64,000 nucleotides of DNA from Pohlia nutans (lineage: Eukaryota; Streptophyta; Bryopsida; Bryales; Mniaceae): contig CM040097.1 of assembly GCA_022496805.1 (NCBI GenBank), positions 22,248,072-22,312,071 on the forward strand, read 5' to 3'. The position numbers and the translations under genes are program-made. Positions 1 through 12,560 of this stretch are shown here, piece after piece. The notes under the pieces are model-generated. The model saw nothing but the letters and a program-made list of their open reading frames with translations. It searched no databases and was not told the origin of the DNA. Every line of letters begins with the position of its first letter. Positions within the stretch are counted from its first letter, which is position 1.

Positions 1-1253
1 GAATTGTGTGGTGCAAGGTATGTGCCCCCAAAAGCGACACTTATAATTCAATGAGGGGTTTCATCCTCTTCTTTCAGGAGGAAAAAAAAAAACTAAAAAA
101 AAACAAATTACAATAATCTAATTGGTCAAACAAAAACTTTTTTTTACTGATGGGATTATTAGCGACCTCAAGAGAAATCCAATCCACATAAGGTTCTTTA
201 GCAGTTGGTGGAGTTCACCCTTTTCAACGATAGCACTATAGATAGTTCGATCCCTAATGTAGCAGTGTAGCATTGTCTCACCACCCAATCTTTAGCTAAA
301 GATGACGTGAACTTGCCATGATTCTGGTATTTGTTACAGTGATTCGAGAATAACGGCCACGATTGGGGTATCTGCTACAATGATTCGAGAAATAGTGGTA
401 AGGTGTTCCAAAGAGGGGCTAAAGAACCTAATACAAGTTTCATATTTTTCAAAACACTCGAGTGATATTTTACAAAATTTCAACAACAAAATCATAAAAA
501 TACATACACAAAGACACTGTATCTAAATTCATTTTTGAAACCGTGAGTTACAACACCTCTCTCAATAGGGGGTACTATGTCTCTTTCACTTCCCATTCTC
601 AATCTTCAAAGAATGGGTTCATGGCACTTTCTCCTTGAATTGTGGGGGACCCATTCTTTGATGAAGATTGAAAAGCTTCATTCTTCTCTCCTTGATGAGA
701 AAAGTGGGAGTGATTTGATTCTCCATGGAGACATTTTCACCCTAGTCGTTGGTCAGAGGTTTGTGTACGCAGGTAAATCCCCCGAGTTCGCTATTGTTCT
801 CATTCTTCACACGCATTCAAAGAGTGTCACGGCATGGTTCATGGAGAATTGCCACAATTGGCTCCTGCATTCTCTCCCCATGTTCTCAATCTTTGGAGAA
901 TCAAAGCACCGTGACGACGCCCCTAATACCAAATGAGAACATACCTTTAAACTGTAAATGCTAGCGGTAATATTAACAATAATAGTATTGGTAAATAGTA
1001 GTAATCATAATAATATTGCATTGTATGCCCAGGTGGTGGGAGATTCTTGTGGAATTCCGCAATTTGTTACTACAGTAAGTTACCATGGGTGGTGGATGAA
1101 TGAAACTTAATTGGGGATGGAGGTAGAGTTTCAGTCGCAGTTTTGGCCTCAAATTTTGGGAGCACATGTGCTGGGTTGACCTGAATAGAATTGTGGCGAG
1201 TTTTGACACAGGCAGCCGGCAACTGAACTGAGTGGGGGGCTGTATGAAGCCCC
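1..1253. other. Intergenic, no gene recognised
   Basis: AT-rich sequence. The open frames here are short (the longest is 119 codons at 577-936), show no recognisable motif and have no evident splice partners. Inside that frame a short motif (CCCATTCT...) occurs in direct and inverted copies, which explains its openness better than coding does. I see no gene, RNA or complete transposon. Confidence 0.6.
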
Positions 1254-2061
1254 TTAACCCTTTAGTGCCCAGGTAACCACTAAGTGGTCACTAGATCACT
1301 GGAAAATGAAATTCTGGAAAATCTGTGAACCATCTCAGTACAGTGTCTGAAGTTCAGATGTGTAACTTTTGATTCTGGAGATGATGCAAAAAGAAAATTT
1401 GGAATCCGACTTTCCTAGATATCCAAATACCTATGTACAAAACACCAAAATACTGCAAATACCTCAAAATACAGCAAATACTTACAAATACAGCATATGT
1501 ACTATGTTGTATTTCTAGAGATTGGAAGTTTGTTATATCGTTTTTCTTTTTGGATTGTGTTCTCTTGTTCATGTTCCATTAGTGTATGTAGTTTGATCTT
1601 GATCACTATACTAACTCCTTTCTTATTTAAACGTATAAATTTTGTTCTAAACCGTACATGGATAAGTCACTTTCACTTATAAAATTCACAATAATTATGT
1701 ATGAGTCTATTCTTGACATGAAAGATTGCAATGAAGAGGTGTTGACACAAGTCATTGTTGAACATCTTCACTTTTAGTTTTGAAAATTTAACCCAAATTC
1801 TATTTAACCTTGAAGTCACACACCCCCCGAAATCTCATTTTTGAGTGTGCACTATACGGTTCAAAGATATACTATAATCTTCCAATCCAACGGTCCGATC
1901 TTACCAAGATTTAACTGAGACTTGTTTCATTAAGCTATGCTTACATTTGTACGGTTGGATACTATTAATAGTACCCCTAATTTCAACAGAGATAGATTTA
2001 AAGAAACATCACCTAGAAAAAGGTGGTTTCTCCAGAACCACCCTGGGCGGTAAAGGGTTAA
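1254..2061 (+). mobile_element. TTAA element, type 1 (copy A)
   Basis: An 808-bp non-coding element bounded by TTAA at 1254-1257 and 2058-2061. The left end reads CCCTTTAGTGCCCAGG and the right end is its near-perfect inverted complement (CCTGGGCGGTAAAGGG). Two full-length relatives of the same size lie at 25,558-26,365 (opposite orientation) and 26,928-27,734. The shared interior includes a stretch like AATACCTATGTACAAAACAC. TTAA target duplication with a CCC-starting inverted terminus is the signature of piggyBac-type transposition. There is no transposase ORF, so it is a non-autonomous (MITE-like) copy. Confidence 0.85.
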
Positions 2062-4655
2062 AGGTCCCTTGGGGGATAGTAGATACATTACTGTATATTT
2101 GACATTTGTTGTAAGTAAAAAGCTCGGAATTGGGACCTCAATAACCATAATATTCTATAGTTAGAACTGCAGCACACCCTTTTGTTTGTGTACAAAATCA
2201 ACACCTAAACAAGGAATTGATGTTGTGGAACATCAGTAGAAACTATTAACCCTTTAACGTCTAGATCCACCACCGATTTCGAAAATGTGTTATGAAATGT
2301 TTGATGAATCACAAAAATGGAGTTGATATGTACTTTTACAGTAGAAAGAATGGGTAGAAAATGAACAAAATCAACAAATTCTTCTTAAAAACATTCTAAA
2401 ATCGCCACTATTTGGATGAAAGTTCCTTATAATAGATAGTTTTATGGATGAACGTATAAATATAGAGATGATTCTATCCATTTTATTTTTCCTACCTGGC
2501 TGCATTCCAGTGTGCGTGTCGCTCTAGCAACGAAAAAAACAGAAGAGAAAATTGGCTGGTTTGGGTTTTATTTTTTGCCTGCATGAGTGAGTGACATTCT
2601 GTGGGAGGGCGGCTATCATTGAGGGCAGGTATGAGGATCTTGGTCCCTCATGCTTTTCTGCCGTCCCCAGAGCTCCTGCCTTCTGACTACGCCATATGAC
2701 TTGCTGCCACCCTGAATTTGTTGTCTCTGCCCCACCAGGGGCAAGACTACGAAAACGCTTCGTTTTCAAGGAGTTAGAGCATCTCCACTAGCACTCTGGA
2801 TTAGCGTTTTTCATGTGTTTTTTCCTCGAAGCCTAATTGGCGATGTGAAAAAAATTGGGAAAGAATATTTGGCGATATCCTAAGCTTACAATTATATTTT
2901 GATAGAATTTCTTCATATTTTGGTAGTTTTATTCACAAAATTTGGCTATCTTCACAAAAAATATAGAGAAAATAGAGTTATCCGTAAAGTAAGCTTGTGT
3001 TTTGAAAAAATATGAGTGCACTATTCACAAAAACTCAGAGAAACGCAAAGTAAAGCTCTTTAATTGCGGGGCAAAATACACAAGAGCTGCAGAGTTGGTC
3101 TGTTCTTATTTAGAATATCTTGAATTCCGTTGCTGCTATTGGGGTCGCTGAGTCGTTGATCGTCGATTCGGCTGACTGTCAGATCTTGATGTCGTGTGAT
3201 GTCATGGATGCTTCAATTAGGAGGATCAGAGCTGCTACAGGCTTTCTGCCCCACGTGTTTGCTAATTATTCAGTATCTCAGCATCTTAGCATACTAATTT
3301 CTTAAGTATCTTTTGCTCGACGATATCTCAGTACACTAATTTAGTCTGTATTTCCAAACACCAACCCAAAAACTTTTTAGGACCATTTTCGATGGTTCAA
3401 AACTTTCCTACCTGTGTTTTATTTTAGGTTCCGACACCTCTCCCACTTTTAGGGGCCGATCCTCTCTTTGATCAAATCCAAGCCCTAAACCCTCTCTTCA
3501 TAAGACTTTACGGATAACTCAAATATGGTGAAAAAATTCAAAATTTTCTCATTTTTTTCCTTAACAAAAGAGAAATGCCACATTTTGTAGAGAAATTAGG
3601 CAAATTATATTGAGGAAAAAAAAAAAACACGCTACTCTGGATACTGCTCAAGCTATGAAAAAATGGATGAGACTAGGTTGGTGAACAATTTATTTGGACA
3701 ATTTACAAACGGAGTATTTTTACTGCCCGAAAGTGTATACATGACCGAAATCCATGACAATAATTTATGATCAGTATGATCGAAATCCATGGATTAAGGT
3801 GCTAGATTGCATGCAATGCCCTAAAGCAATCGTCAAGCACACGCGAAGCTTAATTGCCAGCAGTGAATGAATACTATTGGAAATCATAGATTTATTGGAA
3901 ATCATAGATATCGACAAACAAAATCATTGCTTGGGGAGGTGCACACAGGTAGTGTTGAAAATCTTAGGTGCTTTTGGTTGAAAATAGTTTCCACCAAGGG
4001 CTGCACTTGGAGAATAATTTCAACCCCTAAGATAAAATCTCAACCGTGATCTCCTACCCTTGGTTAAGATTTATACTATTACATTCAACCCAACCCCATT
4101 CCAACCCAATTGAACCTCATATACAATCCTAGGTTGGGTAGAGTTTAGTTGAAGATTATCAACATGGTTGAGAAACCCAACTCTTTGTACAACTCCTTCT
4201 GTCATATACTTTTGGGGGGAGCCGCAAAGGGGTTTGGGTTGAAAAATTTAGGTTCTTTTTGGATTGAAATTGGTTTCAACTATAGGCCACGCATGGAGAG
4301 TCGTGTTAGCACCGCCATCTTACCGTCTCCACATTCACATTTGAAGCGCCCAGGCTCCATGACATGCTAGCGCGAGGGCGACGGTCTTGGGCTTGGCTGT
4401 TTTTGGTATGGATGGCAATGCTCATGGAAAAAATCGCACATTTTGAACTCGTTTATTTCAAAAGGAAATCCTAGTGTGGAGAACAACTGACTCCAAGTTT
4501 ATTTATTTATTACAAGAATCAAACTTGGTTAATTTTATTCATGGATTTCTAGTTCTTAAATTTCAACCGTTGATTTGAAAACCATTGATGAGATTTAACC
4601 CCTCAAGGCCTAAAAGTGGCTCCTCTCTAGTCAAACTTAATTTACACTTTTGATG
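2062..4655. other. Intergenic, AT-rich, possible MITE ends
   Basis: No coding gene is recognised. A single TTAA plus CCCTTTAACGTC terminus at 2246-2261 looks like one end of a TTAA element whose partner end is not visible. At 2,776 the sequence GAGCATCTCCACTAGC resembles the termini of common plant PIF/hAT-type MITEs, but no convincing inverse terminus is found. Several runs near 3.4-4.3 kb resemble simple intergenic repeats. Confidence 0.4.

Positions 4656-4721
<66 letters not shown>
4656..4721. repeat. (ATT)n microsatellite
   Basis: Twenty-two uninterrupted ATT units. No gene is adjacent. Confidence 0.97.
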
Positions 4722-5344
4722 TTCATTTGAGTTGAATTAACAAAGTAAAGATAATCAAGTGGAATTTCTATTTCACTTTATGATTCCTCAAAATTCCAAT
4801 TATTAAATCTTTTATGGCAATTACCAATTCAATGGATTAACATCTAATCTTCAACATAGTTTTCCTATCAAAATTTTCAAACTAAAAACTTTATCTAATT
4901 TTTTAATATACTAAAGTTGTTTTAAATTATGATTTACACTTTAAGTAAATTTTCGTCAATTTTGTATACTTATTTATTGTAATTAATATGATTGTTTGAA
5001 TACAAAAAACTTAAGAAAATCATAATAATTTTAATTTCCAAGAGAAAATTATGAAAAATTCAAGATTTATTGTAAACATATAGGTTCATCCATGAAATAT
5101 GTTTTCAAATGTAAATTTAGAAATTGAGCTACAGATCAAAGTTTGACTACATTGAGAAGAGGATAGGCCTTGAAAGATCAAACCAGTATAGTTGCAAATC
5201 AATGATTTTTTCTAGCTAAAAATAGTGTAAATGTTACACTTGAAATACAATGGTTACTTTTAATGAAAGATTTTTGAAAATATGAAAGGAAAAAAAGCCA
5301 AATACTTAGGAAAAAGCTAGGTAAGTAACCAGATATGGCCTAAA

Positions 5345-5575
5345 TATCACCACGGTATCACCACGGTATCACCCAAGTCTCACCCAAGTCTCACCCAAGT
5401 CTCACCCAAGTCTCACCCAAGTCTCACCCAAGTCTCACCCAAGTCTCACCCAAGTCTCACCCAAGTCTCACCCAAGTCTCACCCAAGTCTCACCCAAGTC
5501 TCACCCAAGTCTCACCCAAGTCTCACCCAAGTCTCACCCAAGTCTCACCCAAGTCTCACCCAAGTCTCACCCAAG
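5345..5575. repeat. 11-bp minisatellite, 21 units
   Basis: Exactly 21 tandem 11-bp units: two TATCACCACGG, one TATCACCCAAG, then eighteen identical TCTCACCCAAG. The change of unit type at one end and the perfect identity of the other 18 units indicate recent expansion of one variant. There are no spacers, so it is not a CRISPR array. Flanks are AT-rich intergenic DNA. Confidence 0.97.
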
Positions 5576-5918
5576 TATCGTGAAAAAGGCTGGCTACCTG
5601 GGAAAATTGAAAAAAAGAAATAACTGCTGCAAATCATAGTGGAGTTATAGAATCTCTTGAGGGGCAATTTTAGAAAACAGTTACTACCAGTTGGACAGGA
5701 AACTTTAGGCAGCGGTTATGTACATAAATGTTTGTCCCCAACATTGAAACATGTCATGAAATATAAGTTTATAAGCCCCAAGCAAGGAAGACTTTCTCAA
5801 CTGTATGCGGTATACAGTAATGGGCCCAGTAAAGTATGCAGTACTGGGTATTGGTTTTTTTTACTGAAATGCAATTGAAGAGTGAGAACTCATTCCAAGA
5901 CGTACATAACACTACCGG

Positions 5919-6041
5919 TAGTAGAAATCATGACTGCATAGACTAGAGAAAAGACCTATGAGAAGATCCCATGACAAATGAGACCACTTCTGGGTCTTTT
6001 TCAACACGCTTCTTTGGTCTACGCAGGAAGTATTTCTACTA
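5919..6041. mobile_element. Short MITE, TAGTAGAAA family (copy 1)
   Basis: A 123-bp element starting TAGTAGAAA and ending TTTCTACTA. It is related to the copy at 18,718-18,841: both contain a GTAGACTAGA(G)AAAAG-type subterminal segment, CATGACAAA and TGGGTCTTTTT. It is non-coding. The superfamily is not decided. Confidence 0.7.
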
Positions 6042-6375
6042 CACCGATCACCTTATATAGTGTGGGATTAAAACTAATGTGCACGAGTCCACACTAATTT
6101 ATGTAAGTACATGTGTGCCCACTTTTAAGTGGCTACTCATTCTGAAGCACATGTGTGTCAGGTAATCATGTAATTTTTCAATTAGTATAGATTTCATAAA
6201 TAGTATATAAAGAGAACGGTGTAGTATAAAGTAGAGGGATTTTATTCATACCTTTTCAAAAATTTCGGTTGCCAAAACTACTATAACAATTATAGTATAA
6301 CCATGAGGCTTTGTCCCGATCTATTTTATATTGAGTTGTGATAAAAAATTATGTCAGTTTTTCTATGCATGTGTT

Positions 6376-6575
6376 TTAACCCCTAAATGTCCACACTACA
6401 TTTACCCGGTCATTAATTTCTCACATTTCAAAATATATTATATGTTTTGGGTATATTTCTCCTTAAAATTAATTTTAAATTGATCTATCTTGATTTTTTC
6501 ATAATTAATTTAATAAAAATAAATTTTATAAAAAAAATCTAAGTTTTTCTCTTGTAATAGTCATAGTAATTACAA
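6376..6575 (+). mobile_element. TTAA element, truncated (E type)
   Basis: It begins TTAA-CCCCTAAATGTCCACACTAC, which is the inverse of the right end of the element at 27,731-28,280. The interior carries the same sequence in the same order (AAAAACTT/TCTCTTGTAATAGTC) up to about 6,575, where similarity stops. The distal terminus is missing. Confidence 0.65.
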
Positions 6576-9030
6576 AAGAATTTTTTTCTCACACTCTGCA
6601 CTCTAGTGTCAGCAATTCAAGCCAGACAACCTCTTTCTTCTATAAATTTATCATACAAGAACATTCCTTTACCATAGTACTGTTGATTTTCAATTGAACA
6701 ACAATGCTATTGGCACTCACTAGTAGTGAGTCACTACAGAAAAAGTCCAGCTCTGGCCTTTATATTCAAGAATGTCATAACTTGTATTGTATCTTTACCT
6801 TTTTGTCAAACTTCCAATAAAAGCTATTGACGTACCAATCAAGTTATGCCACGTGGCACTTATTGTACGACAATGTTTTTAAGGTTTCACCTATCACTTT
6901 GTACCCTTATCGTACCTAGGGATTAATCCCCAAGCCACACCTTTTTGGGGGCAAATTTATTTTAGAAATGGGAGAGGAATGCCTTTATTTCACTACAATA
7001 TCTTCTTGTTTTTATTTATTATGTGTTTGGAGCTTTAAGATCTTATTGACCTTCCCCTCCCAATTGCCACTACCTCCGTTTTCAAGGTAGCTATTGATTC
7101 TCTATGGATGATGATGGCAAATATTCCGCACATTTGAGTTAACCGAAAACAAAAGGGGAGTTGAAGAGGAGTTGGAGAGGAGTCTCCTCTCTATAAATAA
7201 AATTTCTGACATTCATTGTTCATGAATAGTCCCCATGGTTGGGGCACTTGGCTTGGGGGAGCGGATGGGAACTCTCCTCTAGCATTGGGGAGGTCATGAG
7301 TTCCACGCCTCAAGGTGGCGCAGGGTCTTGCTTTAGATTATTCTCCAACTCACCATAGACTAGTTTTGCCGTTTTTGTGAAGTGAAAATGAGTTGAAGGT
7401 GAGTATGAGGTGAGTTTCCACTTTGAGACACTCTTTTCGGTTAACTCTATTATTTTCAAGAGTAAGGCAGAGCCAGTGAAGTTTAATGATGGCCCATTCA
7501 CATACACCAATGTTGCCGCATGCATGCATGCGTCAGGTAACTTTGAGGGAATTTGTTGTCAACCAAGAAATATAAAATACGCAATTAGAAATTACTCTAG
7601 TGCATGATAGAAAGGAACGCAACCCAAAAAAGGAGCATGGCTCTACTTGTGGCACTATAATGTATTTGCACAACATAATATTCAATAGCCTTGTTGTCCA
7701 CTGTCTTTCCTTCAAGCACTTTGCTCATGACCTTGAGCCTCCACTTGTCCACTTAGTTACCGATGGATGTGGAATATTTCACACCATTTACTGTAGAGCC
7801 AAGGCAGAGTCAGTGCATGCTATTGAATGTTATGATGGCCCATTCACATATAGCAGAGCTTCAGCATCCATGCTTGCGTCAGGTAACTTTGAGGGAATCT
7901 GTTGGGAAACAAGAAATATAAAATATGAAATGAGAAATTACTCGAACGCATGACAAGAAGGAACTCAACGCAAAAAAGGAGCATGGCCCAACTTGCGGTA
8001 GTGAATTGTAGTTGCACAGTACTTGCAGCAAGAAAAGACAAGGCTTTCAATATTTTTTTGTTTTTGGGTTTCACCTTCCTCCATTTCGGGAACGCGAATG
8101 CAAGTGCGGCAGAGGCTTGGTGTGAATGGGCCATGAGTGCCTAAACAGTAGTTGCATAAATGCAGCAAGAAAAGACAAGGCTTTTAATATGTTTTTTTGG
8201 TTTTTGGTTTTACCTTCCTCCATTTCAGGAACGCAGATGCAAGTGCGGCAGAGGCTTGGTGTGAATGCACCATGAATGTGATGTGGAGTGTACTACATTG
8301 AAGCACAGAGCCGGTAGTGAGGGGCAAATGGATGAGTAGCACTGTGGCAGGCCCGACATACCGTGAGCTGGATGTGTGCAGAACTGAATGATGCTCAAAG
8401 ATGAGACATTCATACCTGAGCCCCGGTCAGAAAGAGCTGTATGCTGCAGGGATGTGTTTTTTGGTTTTTGGAGAACTGTTAAAGTGGCGACATACAATAA
8501 AATGTACAGTAGTCATCAAATCTTTTAGTATCCATCTAGAACTATATTGTCATCCACTTATTTGGATGAGTTTCATTCAAATTTGGTGATTTCATCCAAA
8601 TTGCTTTTGGCATCTTCGTCCATTTTTTCTTCAAATTTTTTTGGTGCTTTTTGAGTTTTGAAAGCCTAAAGAAAATCACTGGTATGCAGCATCATGTCCA
8701 TCAAGCTGCTTGGTTTGTAGGCTTTGTAAAATTCTTCCTCGGTCCGACTTGGTCTTGGTTTGTACTGTACTACGAGTGAACCAGTCTCGTTCAGTTTGCA
8801 TCAAAATATTTTAAAATTTTAAAAGAGGGGAAAAAAAGAAGAATAAAATCCTTGGCTCTCTGGGTGGCTGGTCCTTGAAGGCAGTGCAGCCGGTGGATCT
8901 CTGTCCTAAAATTATATTCATGCCCAAGTGACCATGCTCAGTTCTGGGACCCCACCATTGTCAGCCATTTACTACCGGGTCTTTCATGACCAGTTGTTAT
9001 TTACGTCCATCAATTGTGCATTACACTCAA
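6576..9030. other. Intergenic with local duplications
   Basis: Two pairs of local duplicates are visible. 7,470-7,645 matches 7,810-7,990 (shared GGTAACTTTGAGGGAAT and AAATATAAAATA segments), and 8,024-8,142 matches 8,162-8,278 (shared AAGTGCGGCAGAGGCTTGGT). The first pair reads as similar peptides ending in a stop, but I recognise no protein family. 8,462-8,690 is a dispersed repeat also present at 15,503-15,768. A weak tRNA-like pair of boxes at 7,218-7,300 is not convincing enough to call. Confidence 0.6.
8462..8690. repeat. Dispersed repeat (copy 1)
   Basis: Shares with 15,503-15,768 the ordered blocks GTGGCGACATA, AGAACTATATT, ATCCACxTATTTG, GATTTCATCCAA, TTGGCATCTTC, CATTTTTTCTTC and AAAGCCTAAA. 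Non-coding; no inverted termini seen. Confidence 0.75.
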
Positions 9031-9948
9031 AGGTGGAAGTACCTATTACCATCCATGTAAGCAATCTGACCATCTTGGATCGGAGGACACTAATTTTTGA
9101 AGGAAAGAGAAATCTTAGTGGAGGTGGATCGAAGTGATATTATTATTTTTTCAATGAATTTTGTAATTTTCATGAGTTTTTAAAGTGGTTTGCCTTGAAA
9201 ACACAAAATTGTTCTTAAAAGAAGGCCATGGGAATCCCAATAATGCTTCATAATATGATTCAAATCAGCATATAGTTGAGAGAGAAGTTATTTTTGACCA
9301 TCCTATTTACACTCGTGGAATAAACTTGATACCCATACTAAATTGCTTTCTTCGTTGTCTTAATCGTTTAATCATCTCTTTGTGTTCTCATTGTCGATCG
9401 TTGAAGTACTTCAAAACCGTTTGATTTACACTCAATTCCATCTATCACTTAGTGCATTTAGTGTTTACTTGAAGTGACATGGGATTGTGATCAATTAAGA
9501 TTGACCCAGTTCCACTTCTCTTCAAATGAACACTAAATGCAGTAAGTGATAACTGAAATTGGATGTAAATAGAGCGGGTTTAGGCACTTCAATGAATGAG
9601 AATGAAATCATAAAATAAAGATTAAGCAATTAAGGCAATTGAAGGAAACCATTTAGCACGAAAATCAAGTAGATTCCTTGAGTGTAAATGGGGTGGTTAA
9701 AAATAACTTCTCTATCAACTAGAGGGTGATTTCGAATGATTATAGAGGACATTTTCGAGATGCTCATAGCCCCCACCTTAAGGACAAGTTTGTATATTAA
9801 GGGCATACCACTATGAAAATTCATAGAAACTACAGATTTTATTGAAAAAACACAATTTCACTTGGATTCAACTCCACTAAAATTTATCTTTGTGAAACAC
9901 TTTGTATGTTCAGATTTCTTAAATGGATGGTAATAGGTACCTCCACCT
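9031..9948. mobile_element. 918-bp palindromic (foldback) element
   Basis: The element starts AGGTGGAAGTACCTATTACC and ends with the inverted copy GGTAATAGGTACCTCCACCT. Arms of roughly 450 bp pair throughout; for example GAAGTTATTTTTGACCATCC near 9,285 faces GGTGGTTAAAAATAACTTC near 9,690. The centre is near 9,495. There is no ORF of interest. Long terminal arms of this kind occur in foldback elements and in non-autonomous Mutator-like elements; I could not establish the target duplication. The right end directly touches the TTAA-type element at 9,948. Confidence 0.85.
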
Positions 9949-10449
9949 AAACCCCTAAATGACAAAGGGGGTAAGGGCAAAACCTAAAATGTTACTTCTG
10001 CAACTTTGATGAAGTTTGGTCCAAAAGAGAAAATGAGAAGCATGACGCCTAGTAATTATTCATACAGTCAAACTTTCAGAAAATGTTTCAGACACTCATT
10101 TAATGAATTTAGAAGCATTTATTGTTGAATATTCACCAAAATTACAAATTTTTATTTTTAGAATTTGAAAACTGATATGATTGGTTAAATATAAACATTC
10201 TATTCTAAAATGGTCGATGGCAAAATTTTCAAAGGAGAAAACATCATTTCTTTCCCGAAATAGTAAGTTTTATAACACTAGGACAATGTTGAGGTGTTTG
10301 TGTTTGAAAAATTCCCCTCAATGGAGTTTAACTTGGATTGACATGACTCAAATTGGGTTGGAAAGTAAACTTGATTTCTTATTTGATAAATATTTTTAAT
10401 TTAATCTCGAGTAGCCCGTAAAATGGTCGTTTGGTCACTTAGGGGTTAA
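9948..10449. mobile_element. TTAA element (K type, copy 1)
   Basis: The left end CCCCTAAATGAC is preceded by TAAA (decayed TTAA). The right end GGTCACTTAGGGG is followed by TTAA at 10,446-10,449. It is about 500 bp and related throughout to the element at 32,994-33,542 (shared GGGGGTAAGGGCAAAACCTA, GATGAAGTTTG and AAAAGAGAAAATGAGAAGCA). Non-coding. Confidence 0.8.
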
Positions 10450-11639
10450 GTCAGTGGCGATATATGGCGGAGAATTGAAACAACAGCCAGAGTGGCAGTG
10501 ATGGGGTTGCCAGTTTTATGTATTCTGGTAACTGCGGTTGCAGGAAAGCTTTCAGACATGGACACCTGACACTTCCCACCACACCTAATGATTCCACACT
10601 ATTTGTTTTCAGGGTACAGAATTCAGGTGCCAGGCAAGTAACTCACATAGAAAGAGGCTCCCAGGCACGATTTGTGCTTCCTGGTTGCAATTTGAGTGTC
10701 AGCTTTCTTTCCATTTATTGAATATTATTACTCTGAAAGTGATTGGAGTACAGTCCCTTGGATGGAGGGCAGGGTCGGCATTTCTGTGCCGAATTTTAAA
10801 AACAAATTGGCAAAAATATTTTTTAAGAATTGGGCTCTTCATGATATTGCATACATTCAAAAAAAAATTCCTTAAAAATATGATTTAACTCTTTAAATTG
10901 TTAAATCCAATCTAAATACAAGGAGATGAAAGTTGCTCAAGATGGAGACACATCTTCATCTCTAAGAGCATCCACACCCTACCACTGAAAGTAGGAGATT
11001 CTCTGAAAAGTGAATGAAAAAAGTGCATGTATTTAATGTTGAAAATTCAGGGCATATGAGAGAGCCACGGAATATGAGCACGATGTAAAAGTGATATCTG
11101 AATACGTCCCTCTACAGCTCATTTAAGGAAGGTATGCTAGATTGATGGATAGTAATAATTACACATGTATAGTGATTGTGATTGGTTTACAACTATACAT
11201 AGGAACACATAGCGGTTCAAGGGTGTGGAGACGATAGCTGGTGACACCAAAATTTGAATGTGATGATAGTAGTCAAGGATGAATTGAAGGGAGAAGGGGT
11301 GTGGATGTAGATGTTCTAAAAGCATCGCCACCAATTTCACGCTATTGCTCCCCGCCATCCGGTTCTACCGCTATGGGTTGTCTCGCACCCACAACGGGCG
11401 GTTTTCGCTTCACGGGATGTGGAAACCGTTGCCACCGTGGCGCCACGTTAGCGCGGTTGAGGCCCCGCTTTATCTACTTCTCTTCTAGCTTGGCTACAAA
11501 ACGAGGTTGTCTCTCTCACCTTTAGAGTAGGGCATGGAGACAAGGAGACAAGGAGACAATGGGTGGGGTGGCTCTTGATTTGTTTGTTTTGTTTGTTTTG
11601 TTTTTGTTTTTGTTTTTTTCCTGACGTTCTCAATGGAGC
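10450..11639. other. Intergenic, possible MITE at 10,962-11,325
   Basis: GAGCATCCACACCC near 10,965 is mirrored by GGTGTGGATGTAGATGTTCT near 11,300, so a small inverted-terminal element of about 360 bp is possible. The GC-richer stretch 11,320-11,530 may be the terminal region of the adjacent Harbinger element. No host gene is recognised. Confidence 0.4.
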
Positions 11640-12560
11640 AATGGAGACATGAGTTTGTGCTAAATTTACAAGTAGAACTAGAAGACGATGAGTGTGATGA
11701 ACAAATATTGAAGGTTCTTATAGATCAATTTGGGATGATTTAGATGAGGAAAAGAAAATGAAGCCGAGAGATAATTGGCCAGGAAAAGCTCTAAATATTG
11801 ATAGGAATTTTGAGAGAGGTCACTAAAGCATCTACTAGGATTATTTATTTAAGAACCTTGTTTTTAATGGGCATTTCTTTAAATGCCAGTTCTGTACATG
11901 GATAGAGTTGTTTGTCAGAATCATGGAAGCCATTTGTGACCACGATGTTTATTTTGTTCACAATAAGAATTGTGTAGGTTCTTTAGGCTTGTCTCTATTG
12001 CAGAATGCACGACAACAATGCGGATGTTTGCATACGGTGTTGCGGTTGACGCCACTGACAAGTATTGCCGAATCGGGGAGAGCAGAACAATGGAATCAAT
12101 GAAGAGATTTTGCAGGTCAATGGAGCTTGTTTTGAGTTTACATACTTGAGAAAGCCTTCTCGAGCGAACATTATTAATTAAATGCCTATTAATGAAGAGA
12201 GGGGTTGGCTAGGCATGTTTGGTTCATTAGATTGCATGAATTGGGTATGGAAAATTGCCTTGGTGCTTGGCATGGGCAGTTCTAAGACAAAGAGAGACTG
12301 ATGAGTATTATTCTTGAGGCGATTGCTGACCAATGATTGTGGATATGGCATGCATTTTTTGATTTATCTGGTGGCAATAATGACACAAACATGTTGGATA
12401 GGTCTACCGTGATTGAACGGTGTTTTGAAGTTCTCCAAGCTCGTTTCAAAATTGTGAAATAATCCATGTTGCCAATGGGATATGGAAGTTATAAATGACA
12501 TAATGCTTGCATGTTGCATTAAGCACAACATGGTCATTGATGAATCTTCATCGTTGATTG
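11640..12560 (+). pseudogene. PIF/Harbinger transposase, decayed (DDE_Tnp_4)
   Basis: Translation in all three forward frames recovers, in order, the conserved segments of plant Harbinger transposases. These are a PGxALNIDRNFERGH start, an LFVRIMEAICDHDVYF block, GSLGLSLLQNARQQCGC, the catalytic-region LDCMNWVWK (normally DCMHWxWKN), ILEAIADQ-LWIWHAFF followed by SGGNNDTNMLDRS, and a C-terminal CFEVLQARFKIVK. Many stops and frameshifts interrupt it, so it cannot make protein. The gene lies tail-to-tail with the second Harbinger gene at about 13,070-13,690. The family assignment is secure; the exact start and end are approximate. Confidence 0.87.

Noticed and set aside
577..936. 119-codon plus-strand frame as a small gene
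   Set aside because: No known motif, internal repeated words, and no promoter or splice context.
2776..3090. MITE with GAGCATCTCC ends
   Set aside because: The opposite end (TGCAGAGTTGGTCTG) does not mirror it well enough.
5345..5575. CRISPR-like array
   Set aside because: Units are contiguous 11-mers with no spacers, in a eukaryotic genome.
7218..7300. SINE or tRNA-like unit
   Set aside because: GAGTTCCACGCC departs from box B at a key purine and box A is poor.
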